A stretch of DNA of 8,938 bases, from assembly GCA_012269805.1 (NCBI GenBank), contig JAAXJP010000410.1:1-8938 (forward strand). The letters are read 5' to 3'. Under the pieces are notes generated by a model. That model saw only the letters and a list, made by a program, of their open reading frames with translations, made no database searches and was not told where the DNA came from. Of this stretch, positions 1-5,892 are shown piece after piece (position 1 is the stretch's first letter; the number at the start of each line of letters is the position of its first letter). The position numbers were made by a program, and so were the translations under genes. The stretch is from Rubrivirga sp. (GTDB taxonomy: Bacteria > Bacteroidota > Rhodothermia > Rhodothermales > Rubricoccaceae).

Positions 1-104
1 AGGTACCCCCCCGCCGCACCGGCCCCCAGCAAGATCAGCACGAGCGGGAAGTGGACCACCAGCGGGTGGAGGAACGGGATCTCGTACTGGGCGATGAGGT
101 CCAT
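1..104 (-). CDS. DUF2231-like integral membrane protein, N-terminal fragment (3' end outside window)
   Basis: Only the first 34 codons are in the window; the frame runs off the left edge without a stop. The visible peptide starts [20 protein letters not shown] and continues into a hydrophobic Leu/Ile/Gly/Ala run, so a transmembrane helix starts at about residue 14. The [11 protein letters not shown] pattern is typical of the N-terminus of DUF2231 family membrane proteins ('LHPxxVHFPiaLl'), whose biochemical role is not established and some of which sit near c-type cytochrome or redox genes. The ATG at 102-104 is the first start in the frame after the gpmI stop, 56 nt downstream of gpmI on the same strand, so co-transcription with gpmI is plausible. 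There is no clear Shine-Dalgarno; a C-run lies at 108-112. The family call rests on a short motif. Confidence 0.6.
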   Translation of the reverse strand, partial: MDLIAQYEIPFLHPLVVHFPLVLILLGAGAAGGY

Positions 105-160
105 GACGGGGGCAGGAGAGGGGAGCGTCGGGACGAGCCCCGTGCACTACGCCCAATTCG

Positions 161-1687
161 CTACAGAGTGACGTCCACGAGGGGCGAGCCGGTCATGGCG
201 GCGGGCGCGTCGAGGCCGAGGAGCGCGAGCACCGTCGGGGCCACGTCGCCGAGCGTGCCGGGGCGGACGGGGCCGCTGAACCCGGGCGCCTCGACGTGGT
301 GCGGGACGGGGACCGTCGTGTGGGCCGTGTGCGGCGAGCCGTCGGGGTTCCGCATCCGGTCGGCGTTGCCGTGGTCAGCGATGACCTCGATGGAGTAGCC
401 CTGCTCCCGGGCCGCCTCGACCACGACGCGGGCCGCCTCGTCGACGGCCTCGACCGCCCGGACGGCCGCCTCGAACACGCCCGTGTGCCCGACCATGTCG
501 GGGTTGGCGAAGTTGAGGATCACGAGGTTCGGCGCGTCCTCGCGGATCGCCGCCGCCACGCGCCGGGCCAGCTCCGGCGCGCTCATCTCGGGCTGGAGGT
601 CGTAGGTCGCCACCTTCGGGCTGGGGACGAGGATGCGTGACTCGCCGTCGTACTGGACTTCCCGGCCGCCGTTGAAGAAGAACGTGACGTGCGGGTACTT
701 CTCGGTCTCGGCCGCGCGGAGTTGCGTGAGCCCGGCCTCCGACACGACTTCCCCCAACGTGTCGCCGAGGTCGGCCTTCTCGAACACGACCGGCACGTCG
801 AACGCCGCGCTGTACGGCGTCATCGTGACGTAGTGGAGGTCGAGGCGCGGGCCGCGGTCGAAGCCGTCGAACGACGCGTCCGTGAAGGCGTGCGTGAGCT
901 GGCGGCCCCGGTCGGAGCGGAAGTTGAAGAACACGACGGCGTCACCATCCGAGATGCGCGTGCCGGCTCCGTCGCCGAGGACGCCGGGCTCGACGAACTC
1001 GTCGGTCGTCCCATCCGCGTAGCTCTGCTCGAGGTAGGCGGCCGGGTCGGAGTAGCTCGCCCCCATGCCCTCGGTGAGGAGCCGGTACGCCTTCTCGGTG
1101 CGCTCCCAGCGGTGGTCGCGGTCCATCGCCCAGTACCGACCGACGACCGACCCGACCACGCCGACGCCGGCCGCGTCGATGGCCGCCTGCACGTCGCGGA
1201 CGTAGCCGGCCCCGGCCTCCGGCCCCGTGTCGCGCCCGTCGGTGAACGCGTGGACGACGACGCGGTCGAGCCCCTCGTGCGCCGCCAACGTGAGGAGCGC
1301 CGCGAGGTGGTCGAGATGCGAGTGGACGCCGCCGGTCGAGACGAGGCCCATGAGGTGGAGCGTCGACCCGTTCGCCTGCGCGTGCTGGACGGCGGCCCGG
1401 AGGGCGGCGTTCTCGGCCAGCGTCCCCTCCTCGATGGCCTTGTCGATCCGCGTGATGTCCTGGTCGACGACGCGCCCGGCGCCGAGGTTGAGGTGGCCGA
1501 CCTCGGAGTTCCCCATCTGCCCCGTCGGCAGGCCGACGGCGCGGCCGGAGGCCTCGAGCGTCGAGCCCGGCGTCGCGGCGAAGAACGCGTCGAGGAACGG
1601 CTTCTCGGCCGCATCGATGGCGGAGACCGACGGGTCGTCGGCGATGCCGTAGCCGTCGAGGATGAGGAGGAGGTGGTGCTTGGGCAC
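161..1687 (-). CDS. gpmI: 2,3-bisphosphoglycerate-independent phosphoglycerate mutase
   Basis: Cytosolic glycolysis/gluconeogenesis enzyme that interconverts 3- and 2-phosphoglycerate without 2,3-bisphosphoglycerate, using two Mn ions and a phosphoserine intermediate. The family motifs appear in order: LLILDGYG (metal Asp11), GQMGNSEVGH with nucleophile Ser61, VHSHLDHLAALL, FTDGRDTGP, then near the C-terminus ADHGNAD (Asp438, His439) and HTAHTTVPVP (His456). I chose the GTG at 1685-1687 because it puts the conserved LLILDGYG strand at residue 6, as in characterised enzymes, and gives 508 residues, close to the usual 510. The frame stays open upstream to an ATG at 1891, but that would add 68 low-complexity Pro/Arg residues encoded partly by a tandem repeat. 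No in-frame ATG lies near residue 1. The gene is 169 nt downstream of mscL and 56 nt upstream of the DUF2231-like gene. The leader holds seven heptamer repeats ending 4 nt before the start codon, so expression may depend on that array (inference). Confidence 0.96.
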   Translation of the reverse strand: MPKHHLLLILDGYGIADDPSVSAIDAAEKPFLDAFFAATPGSTLEASGRAVGLPTGQMGNSEVGHLNLGAGRVVDQDITRIDKAIEEGTLAENAALRAAVQHAQANGSTLHLMGLVSTGGVHSHLDHLAALLTLAAHEGLDRVVVHAFTDGRDTGPEAGAGYVRDVQAAIDAAGVGVVGSVVGRYWAMDRDHRWERTEKAYRLLTEGMGASYSDPAAYLEQSYADGTTDEFVEPGVLGDGAGTRISDGDAVVFFNFRSDRGRQLTHAFTDASFDGFDRGPRLDLHYVTMTPYSAAFDVPVVFEKADLGDTLGEVVSEAGLTQLRAAETEKYPHVTFFFNGGREVQYDGESRILVPSPKVATYDLQPEMSAPELARRVAAAIREDAPNLVILNFANPDMVGHTGVFEAAVRAVEAVDEAARVVVEAAREQGYSIEVIADHGNADRMRNPDGSPHTAHTTVPVPHHVEAPGFSGPVRPGTLGDVAPTVLALLGLDAPAAMTGSPLVDVTL

Positions 1688-1691
1688 GGGC

Positions 1692-1740
1692 GTGAGGCGT
1701 GAGGCGTGAGGCGTGAGGCGTGAGGCGTGAGGCGTGAGGC
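1692..1740 (-). repeat. Seven perfect tandem copies of a 7-bp unit in the gpmI leader
   Basis: Plus strand reads (GTGAGGC)x7; on the transcribed minus strand this is (GCCTCAC)x7. All seven copies are identical by direct reading, 49 bp in total. The array ends 4 nt upstream of the chosen GTG start of gpmI, so it occupies positions of about -5 to -53 relative to the start codon, inside the leader or core promoter. Seven is not a multiple of three, so gain or loss of a unit changes spacing and would also shift any reading frame crossing it. Heptanucleotide short tandem repeats are known from other bacteria, notably cyanobacterial STRRs, but I cannot tell whether this unit recurs in this genome. 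Confidence 0.97.
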
Positions 1741-1856
1741 GCAAGATGGGGCCGCCGTCGGCCCGTCGCACGCGGATCGGCCGGCCCGCGTTCAGCTCCG
1801 CCGCGCGTTCCGGCCCCGGCCGCCGCGGCGCCGAGGCGGGTCGGGGGGCGGCGCGG
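1741..1856. other. Intergenic stretch between mscL and the heptamer array
   Basis: 116 nt of very GC-rich DNA between the mscL stop and the repeat. I see a 10-bp palindrome (CGCCGCGGCG, 1821-1830) flanked by further GC inverted segments that could fold after the mscL stop codon, but no T-tract, so a Rho-independent terminator is not supported. No convincing TA-N2-TTTG box is visible. The promoter of gpmI, if gpmI is not read through from mscL, must lie here or in the repeat. Confidence 0.4.
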
Positions 1857-2390
1857 TCAGGCGGCGGCCAAGCCCGGCGTGAGGGCGGCATCCGGGGTTA
1901 GCGGGCCGCCGTCCGTTCCGAGGAATGACGTGCAGTGCGCGCAGCGGCTGGCGGCGTACGGGACGGTCTCGCGGCAGTAGGCACACTTCTTCGTCGCCGG
2001 CTGGTCGGGCGCGTCGGCCTGCCCGAACTCGTCCTGGATCTCCTCCGACGCCCGCTTCACAGCGCGGACGAGGACGAACACGGCGACGGCCACGACGAGG
2101 AACGTCAGGAGGTGGGTCAGGAACGCGCCGTAGTTGAGGGTGACCGCGCCCGCCTCGACGGCCGCCTCGAGCGTCGCGTAGGGGGCCGGCGCCGCGTCGC
2201 CCTCCGCGAGCAGGAGGTAGTGGTCCGAAAAGTCCGTGTCGCCGAGGACGAGCCCGATCGGCGGCATGATGAGGTCGTTGACGAGCGACTGGGCGACGGT
2301 CGTGAACGCCGCGCCGACGGTGAACCCGATGGCCAGGTCAACGAGGTTGCCCCGCAGCGCGAACGCCTTGAAGTCGGAGAAGAGTGACAT
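1857..2390 (-). CDS. mscL: Large-conductance mechanosensitive channel MscL with C-terminal zinc ribbon
   Basis: Inner-membrane homopentameric channel that opens under membrane tension during hypo-osmotic shock. The N-terminus MSLFSDFKAFALRGNLVDLA is the family's amphipathic N-helix running into TM1 (about 16-45, with GFTVGAAFTTVAQSLVNDLIMPPIG, written here only as a landmark in two parts: GFTVGAAFTT and LVNDLIMPPIG). Residues 50-85 form the periplasmic loop and TM2 spans about 86-110. The cytoplasmic part after residue 112 departs from the classic 136-residue protein: after an acidic linker comes CAYC (Cys136, Cys139) and, ten residues on, CAHCTSFLG (Cys150, Cys153), a C-x2-C-x10-C-x2-C zinc ribbon, then a Pro/Ala-rich tail to 177. 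I recall similar CPxC...CPHC tails on MscL proteins of Bacteroidota and cyanobacteria, so the fusion looks established rather than accidental. The ATG at 2388-2390 follows a run of six C and lies 17 nt after the nth stop, indicating an nth-mscL operon. Confidence 0.95.
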   Translation of the reverse strand: MSLFSDFKAFALRGNLVDLAIGFTVGAAFTTVAQSLVNDLIMPPIGLVLGDTDFSDHYLLLAEGDAAPAPYATLEAAVEAGAVTLNYGAFLTHLLTFLVVAVAVFVLVRAVKRASEEIQDEFGQADAPDQPATKKCAYCRETVPYAASRCAHCTSFLGTDGGPLTPDAALTPGLAAA

Positions 2391-2408
2391 GGGGGGATCG
2401 GGGGCCGC

Positions 2409-3251
2409 TCAGCCGACGCGGTAGTCCTTGACCTTCTTGGTCGTCCGACCGGTCCGGGCGTCGAACACGTTCATCGAGCCCGTCCACGGGTCGGCGATCT
2501 GCTCGGTGCCGTAGCGGTCGGTCTTGCTCGCCGGCTCGTCGAAGTAGCGCCCGGCCGTCTTCGAGTAGTAGCGGCCCCGTTTGGGGTCGAGGCCGGGGAT
2601 CGGGTCGGGCAGCCTCTGGAGCGCGGCGTAGTAGTCGCAGAGGTCCGTCAGCGGGCACCGGTCGCACTTCGGGGCACGGGCCTCGCAGACGTAGCGGCCG
2701 TGGAGGATGAGGAGGTGGTGCGCCTCGCCCCAGTCGCCCTTCGGGATCACGCGGCGGAGGCCCTTTTCGACCGCGAGCGGCGTCGGTTGGTCGCGTACCA
2801 GCCCGATCCGGTTGGCCACGCGGAAGACGTGCGTGTCGACGGCGATGGCGGCCTCGCCAAACGCCACGGCCACGACCACGTTCGCCGTCTTGCGCCCGAC
2901 GCCGGCCAGCTTCGTCAGCTCCTTGTGCTCCCGCGGGACCTCCCCGCCGTAGTCGTCACGGAGCATCCGGGCCGTCTTGGCGAGCGCCTTCGCCTTGTTG
3001 TTGGGGTACGTGACCGAGCGGATGTAGGGGAAGATCTCGTCGGCCTCGGCCTCGGCCATCGCGGCGGGGTCGGGGTAGGCCTCGAAGAGGGCCGGCGTGA
3101 CGAGGTTGACCCGCTCGTCGGTGCACTGGGCCGAGAGGATGACGGCGACGAGGAGCTCGAACTCGGACCGGTACTGGAGCTCGGTCTCGGGCGCGGGGAT
3201 CGCCTCGCGGAGGCGGTCGAGGACGCGGGCGGTCTTGTCGGTTCGAGTCAC
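2409..3251 (-). CDS. nth: Endonuclease III (base-excision-repair DNA glycosylase/AP lyase) with C-terminal extension
   Basis: Bifunctional DNA glycosylase that removes oxidised pyrimidines and cleaves at abasic sites. The whole HhH-GPD fold is present: FELLVAVILSAQCTD near residues 31-45, the helix-hairpin-helix LAGVGRKTANVV with catalytic Lys121, VDTHVFRV with catalytic Asp139, and the [4Fe-4S] loop C-x6-C-x2-C-x5-C at Cys189, 196, 199 and 205. Up to about residue 210 the length matches the 211-residue E. coli enzyme. A further 70 residues then follow, rich in Tyr, Lys, Arg, Asp and Gly, which I do not recognise; they contain two related segments, SKTAGRY (230-236) and SKTDRY (242-247), and a basic end (RTTKKVKDYR). 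The start is GTG (3249-3251), preceded by CCCCC; the ORF has no better upstream start. It is first in the minus-strand unit with mscL and divergent from the DoxX gene. Confidence 0.95.
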   Translation of the reverse strand: MTRTDKTARVLDRLREAIPAPETELQYRSEFELLVAVILSAQCTDERVNLVTPALFEAYPDPAAMAEAEADEIFPYIRSVTYPNNKAKALAKTARMLRDDYGGEVPREHKELTKLAGVGRKTANVVVAVAFGEAAIAVDTHVFRVANRIGLVRDQPTPLAVEKGLRRVIPKGDWGEAHHLLILHGRYVCEARAPKCDRCPLTDLCDYYAALQRLPDPIPGLDPKRGRYYSKTAGRYFDEPASKTDRYGTEQIADPWTGSMNVFDARTGRTTKKVKDYRVG

Positions 3252-3283
3252 GGGGGAACGAGCTCCGGCGGAGGGGCGACCCC

Positions 3284-3291
3284 GAAAGGTA
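3284..3291 (-). promoter_or_regulatory. Candidate -7 element of the nth-mscL promoter
   Basis: The minus strand reads TACCTTTCGG starting at 3291, resembling the Bacteroidota sigma -7 consensus TA-N2-TTTG with one mismatch. It lies 32 nt upstream of the nth start codon in the divergent nth/DoxX intergenic region (3252-3380). I see no TTG at the expected -33 position, so this is a weak, single-box prediction. A near-identical string, TACCTTTTCGG, occurs upstream of the tRNA-His gene. Confidence 0.35.
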
Positions 3292-3380
3292 GTGGCCCTC
3301 AGGGAGCCCCCATGCGCCCGCGCGCGCGGAACGGAACCGCCGCCCCATCCCCTTCATTCATTCCACTTGCCTCGTGCCCC

Positions 3381-4142
3381 ATGCTCCGCCTCCTCCAGTG
3401 GGCCGACGCGAACCGCGCCGTTGCCCTCGACCTCGTCCGGATCTACCTCGGCCTCGGCCTGCTCGCTCGCGGCCTCACGTTCCTCGCCGACCCCGCCGCC
3501 TACACGGGCCTGCTCCCCGGCGGCGCCGAGAGCCCGTTCGCCACTCTCGCGCTCGTCCACTACGTCGGGCTGTCGCACCTCGCGGGCGGGCTGTTTCTGA
3601 CGCTCGGCATGCTGACGCGCGTGGCGGCCCTCATCCAGGTCCCGATCCTCGCCGGCGCCGCGTTCCTCGTCCACCTCCCGTCGGTCGGCCTTCTCAGCCC
3701 GGCGTTCGCGTTCTCGGCGCTCGTGCTCGCGCTGCTCGTGGTGCTCACAATCTGGGGGAGCGGCCCGTGGTCGCTCGACCGGGCCGTCGAGCGGCGGTCC
3801 GCCCGCGACGAGGCGGAGGAAGAGGCCCACACCCAGGCCCTCGCCCGCGACGTCCGGTCCCGCCCGCGGCTCCGGCCGCCGGCCGCCGAGCGCCTCCCGG
3901 CGCCGCCCCGCCCCGAGGCCGCCGAGCCGACCGACGCGCCGTGCGCGTGCGGCCACGACCGCTCGCACCCGCACGTGGCCCCGGAGCGCTCCTACTCGGG
4001 GCTCTCGGGGCTCCGCTTCCTCACCGGCACCCACGCGCGCCCGACGGAGGTCACGTTCCGGTGCGGGGACTGCGGCGGCGTGGTCGAGGTGCTCCGCGAC
4101 GACCCCGAGGCGCTCGAGGCCTTCCGGTTCGAGCGGACCTAG
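3381..4142 (+). CDS. DoxX-type four-helix membrane protein with C-terminal Cys/His-rich tail
   Basis: 253 residues. The N-terminal half looks like a DoxX/DoxD-family inner-membrane protein: four hydrophobic segments at about 13-33, 55-78, 82-103 and 108-128, with the characteristic early LDLVRIYLGLGLLARG and a later GGLFLTLGMLTRVAALIQ. DoxX proteins are small membrane proteins, some tied to thiol or quinone redox chemistry, and most lack a proven activity. A charged Arg/Glu and then Pro/Ala-rich linker (about 131-185) leads to a tail with CACGHDRSHPH (Cys188, Cys190, His192, His196, His198) and FRCGDCGG (Cys228, Cys231), suggesting a metal site. The start ATG at 3381 is chosen because it precedes the first membrane segment; the upstream frame is antisense to nth. 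CCCC immediately precedes it. The next gene begins 29 nt after the stop, suggesting an operon. The fold call is fairly secure; the function is unknown. Confidence 0.8.
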   Translation: MLRLLQWADANRAVALDLVRIYLGLGLLARGLTFLADPAAYTGLLPGGAESPFATLALVHYVGLSHLAGGLFLTLGMLTRVAALIQVPILAGAAFLVHLPSVGLLSPAFAFSALVLALLVVLTIWGSGPWSLDRAVERRSARDEAEEEAHTQALARDVRSRPRLRPPAAERLPAPPRPEAAEPTDAPCACGHDRSHPHVAPERSYSGLSGLRFLTGTHARPTEVTFRCGDCGGVVEVLRDDPEALEAFRFERT

Positions 4143-4159
4143 CGGGCCGAGCGCGGGGG

Positions 4160-4167
4160 TAGGTTCG
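4160..4167 (+). promoter_or_regulatory. Candidate -7-like box just before the DUF4105 gene
   Basis: TAGGTTCG lies only 4 nt upstream of the ATG at 4172 and differs from TA-N2-TTTG at one position. If functional, transcription would begin at or very near the start codon, giving a leaderless mRNA in addition to read-through from the DoxX gene. No convincing -33 box is seen, and in GC-rich DNA such a short match can be accidental. Confidence 0.2.
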
Positions 4168-4171
4168 CCCC

Positions 4172-5392
4172 ATGCGCTCGTTTGTCGTTCCCCTCCTCGC
4201 CCTCGCGGCCGTCGCGCTGGCGGTCCCTCCCCGCGCCCAGCCCATCGACCCGCCCTCCGGCGCCGTGGCGGGCGGGGTCGGGCTGTCCGACTCGGCCCGC
4301 GTCTCGCTTCTCACGATGCTGCCGGGCGACGCGGTCTACAGCCTCTGGGGCCACAACGCGATCCGCATCGCCGATCCGGCCTCGGGTGTCGACCGGGCCT
4401 ACAACTACGGGACGTTCGACGCGACGCAGCCCCACTTTGTCCTCCGGTTCCTGTCCGGCCGGCTGAACTACCTCCTCGACACGGCGCCATTCGAGTACGA
4501 GCTCCGGCGCTACGCCGCGCAGGGGCGCCCGATCGTCGAGCAGACGCTCGACCTCCCACCCGAGACCGTCCGCGCGCTCTACGACCTCCTCGAGGTCAAC
4601 GCGCTGCCCGAGAACCGGGACTACCGCTACGACTTCCTCCGCGACAACTGCTCGACGCGCCTGCTCGACGTGATCGACGCGGCGCTCGCCGAGACGGGCC
4701 GTCCGCGCGTCGCCCTCCCTCCCATCGACACGACGTCGACGTTCCGCGACGACGTCCGGCGGTACATGGTGGGCGACCCGCTGGTCGACGCCGGCACGGC
4801 CCTCGGCCTCGGGCTCCCGATGGACCAAGTCCCGACGCGGCGCGAGGCCGTCTTCCTCCCGCTCGCGCTGGCGGACGCGCTCGACGGCGCGACTGTCCGG
4901 GGCCGGCCGCTCGTGACCTCGCGCGACACCCTCTTTTGGATCGAGGGCGCCGGGCTCCCCTCGCCGGCCTTCCCGTGGACGACGGCGCTCGCGTGGGGGC
5001 TCCTCGCGACGGGGCTCGCGGGCGCCCTGGGCGGGCGGCGCCTGCCCACCGGCCTCCGCCGCCTCGGGCGCGTCGCCGACGCGGGGCTCTTCGCCGCCGC
5101 CGGGTTCGCCGGGACGGTCCTCCTCCTCCTCTGGACCGCCACGGACCACTACGTGACCGAGGCGAACGTGGAGCTCCTGTGGCTCTGGCCGACGCACCTC
5201 GTGTTCGCCGTCCCCCTCCTTCGCGCGGAGCTCTCCCGCTTCTGGCGACGGTACGCCCTCGCCGCGGCCGTCGTCGGGCTCCTCTCGGTCGTCGTCTGGG
5301 CCGTGTGGCCGGAGCCGCTGCACCCGGCCACGCTCCCGCTCGCGCTGCTGCTGGCCGTCCGCGCGGGGAGCCGGTCACGGGGGAAAACCTGA
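4172..5392 (+). CDS. DUF4105 / Lnb-like membrane protein (probable lipoprotein N-acyltransferase family)
   Basis: 406 residues. An uncleaved or cleavable signal segment (about 3-22, ending near PRAQP) precedes a periplasmic domain with two hallmark motifs: SLWGHNAIRI (His61) and YDFLRDNCSTRLLD (Cys160), a His/Cys pair like that of papain/NlpC-type thiol enzymes. The C-terminal third has five hydrophobic helices (about 268-288, 302-322, 334-352, 361-380, 383-398) with the family's signature between helices 2 and 3: TDHYVTEANVELLWLWPTHL. This layout, DUF4105 domain plus five helices, matches what I recall of Lnb, the protein that N-acylates lipoproteins in Bacteroides, which lacks the usual Lnt. 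It would act at the periplasmic face of the inner membrane. That function is known for the family and inferred here. ATG at 4172 gives the signal segment directly. It follows the DoxX gene by 29 nt on the same strand. Confidence 0.82.
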   Translation: MRSFVVPLLALAAVALAVPPRAQPIDPPSGAVAGGVGLSDSARVSLLTMLPGDAVYSLWGHNAIRIADPASGVDRAYNYGTFDATQPHFVLRFLSGRLNYLLDTAPFEYELRRYAAQGRPIVEQTLDLPPETVRALYDLLEVNALPENRDYRYDFLRDNCSTRLLDVIDAALAETGRPRVALPPIDTTSTFRDDVRRYMVGDPLVDAGTALGLGLPMDQVPTRREAVFLPLALADALDGATVRGRPLVTSRDTLFWIEGAGLPSPAFPWTTALAWGLLATGLAGALGGRRLPTGLRRLGRVADAGLFAAAGFAGTVLLLLWTATDHYVTEANVELLWLWPTHLVFAVPLLRAELSRFWRRYALAAAVVGLLSVVVWAVWPEPLHPATLPLALLLAVRAGSRSRGKT

Positions 5393-5402
5393 TTCGAGGC
5401 AC

Positions 5403-5421
5403 CGGACGGACTTCCCGTCCG
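5403..5421 (+). other. Perfect 7-bp inverted repeat between the DUF4105 gene and BLUF
   Basis: CGGACGG (5403-5409), loop ACTTC, CCGTCCG (5415-5421). It lies 10 nt after the DUF4105 stop and 19 nt before the BLUF start. No T-tract follows, so it could be a weak transcript-end hairpin, an operator, or a leader structure of the BLUF mRNA; the sequence does not decide between these. Confidence 0.45.
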
Positions 5422-5440
5422 CTCAGCCCGTTGGCCACAC

Positions 5441-5869
5441 ATGCACGCACTCCTCTACCGCTCCCGCGCCCGCCCTGGCCTCCTGGCGTCGGATTTGAAC
5501 GCCATCATCGAGACAGCGGAGGCCCGAAACCACGAGATCGGCATCACGGGGATCTTGCTCTACGGACAACTCGCGGTCGTGCCGGGCGCGCCCGGCGAGT
5601 TCGTCCAGTGGATCGAGGGCGACCGGGAGTCGGTCGAGGCGCTCTACGCCGACATCGCCACCGACGAGCGGCACTTCGACCCTGAAGTGCTGGCCCGCGG
5701 CCCGATCGGCGAGCTCCGCGATGGCGTCCGCGCGGCGGGGCCGTCAGGGCGGCTGTTCCCCACGTGGTCGATGGCGCTCGTCCGCCTGTCGGAGCTCCCG
5801 GCGACGCTCCCCGGGTTCCTCGCGTTCGCGCGCGACTGGGAGGGCGACGCGCTGCCCGCCATGGCCTGA
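5441..5869 (+). CDS. Stand-alone BLUF-domain blue-light sensor with loop insertions
   Basis: 142 residues, a single BLUF (FAD-binding blue-light) domain with no attached output domain. The residues that define the photocycle are all in place: Tyr6 in HALLYRSRA, Asn30 in EARNHEIGITGILLY, Gln56 in FVQWIEG and the Trp109/Met111 pair in FPTWSMAL. The IEGDRESVEALYADIATDERH segment (two halves: IEGDRESVEALY and ADIATDERH) matches the family's second helix. Compared with AppA as I remember it, there are about 8 extra residues between LLY and FVQ (the loop before the Gln strand) and about 12 extra between PIGEL and FPTW. A short amphipathic C-terminal helix caps the fold. The ATG at 5441 puts Tyr6 at the family's usual place. 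Such short BLUF proteins signal through protein-protein contacts; the partner is not evident here. It may share a transcript with the gene 48 nt upstream. Confidence 0.88.
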   Translation: MHALLYRSRARPGLLASDLNAIIETAEARNHEIGITGILLYGQLAVVPGAPGEFVQWIEGDRESVEALYADIATDERHFDPEVLARGPIGELRDGVRAAGPSGRLFPTWSMALVRLSELPATLPGFLAFARDWEGDALPAMA

Positions 5870-5892
5870 CCGCGCCCCAGCGACGCGGCTAC

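Noticed and set aside
689..1702. Long plus-strand open frame opposite gpmI (337 codons)
   Set aside because: Antisense shadow of a clear gpmI gene. Its translation is Arg/Val/Glu-rich with no recognisable motif, as expected from the complement of GC-biased codons.
1692..1740. CRISPR array
   Set aside because: The units are 7 bp and directly adjacent with no spacers, so this is a simple tandem repeat.
2700..3380. N-terminal extension of the DoxX frame
   Set aside because: The frame is open upstream but is antisense to nth. The extension is low-complexity and the hydrophobic DoxX start follows the ATG at 3381 directly.
4139..5323. Minus-strand open frame of 394 codons opposite the DUF4105 gene
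   Set aside because: Arg/Glu/Val-rich antisense translation with no motif. The plus strand encodes a signal segment, conserved His/Cys motifs and membrane helices.
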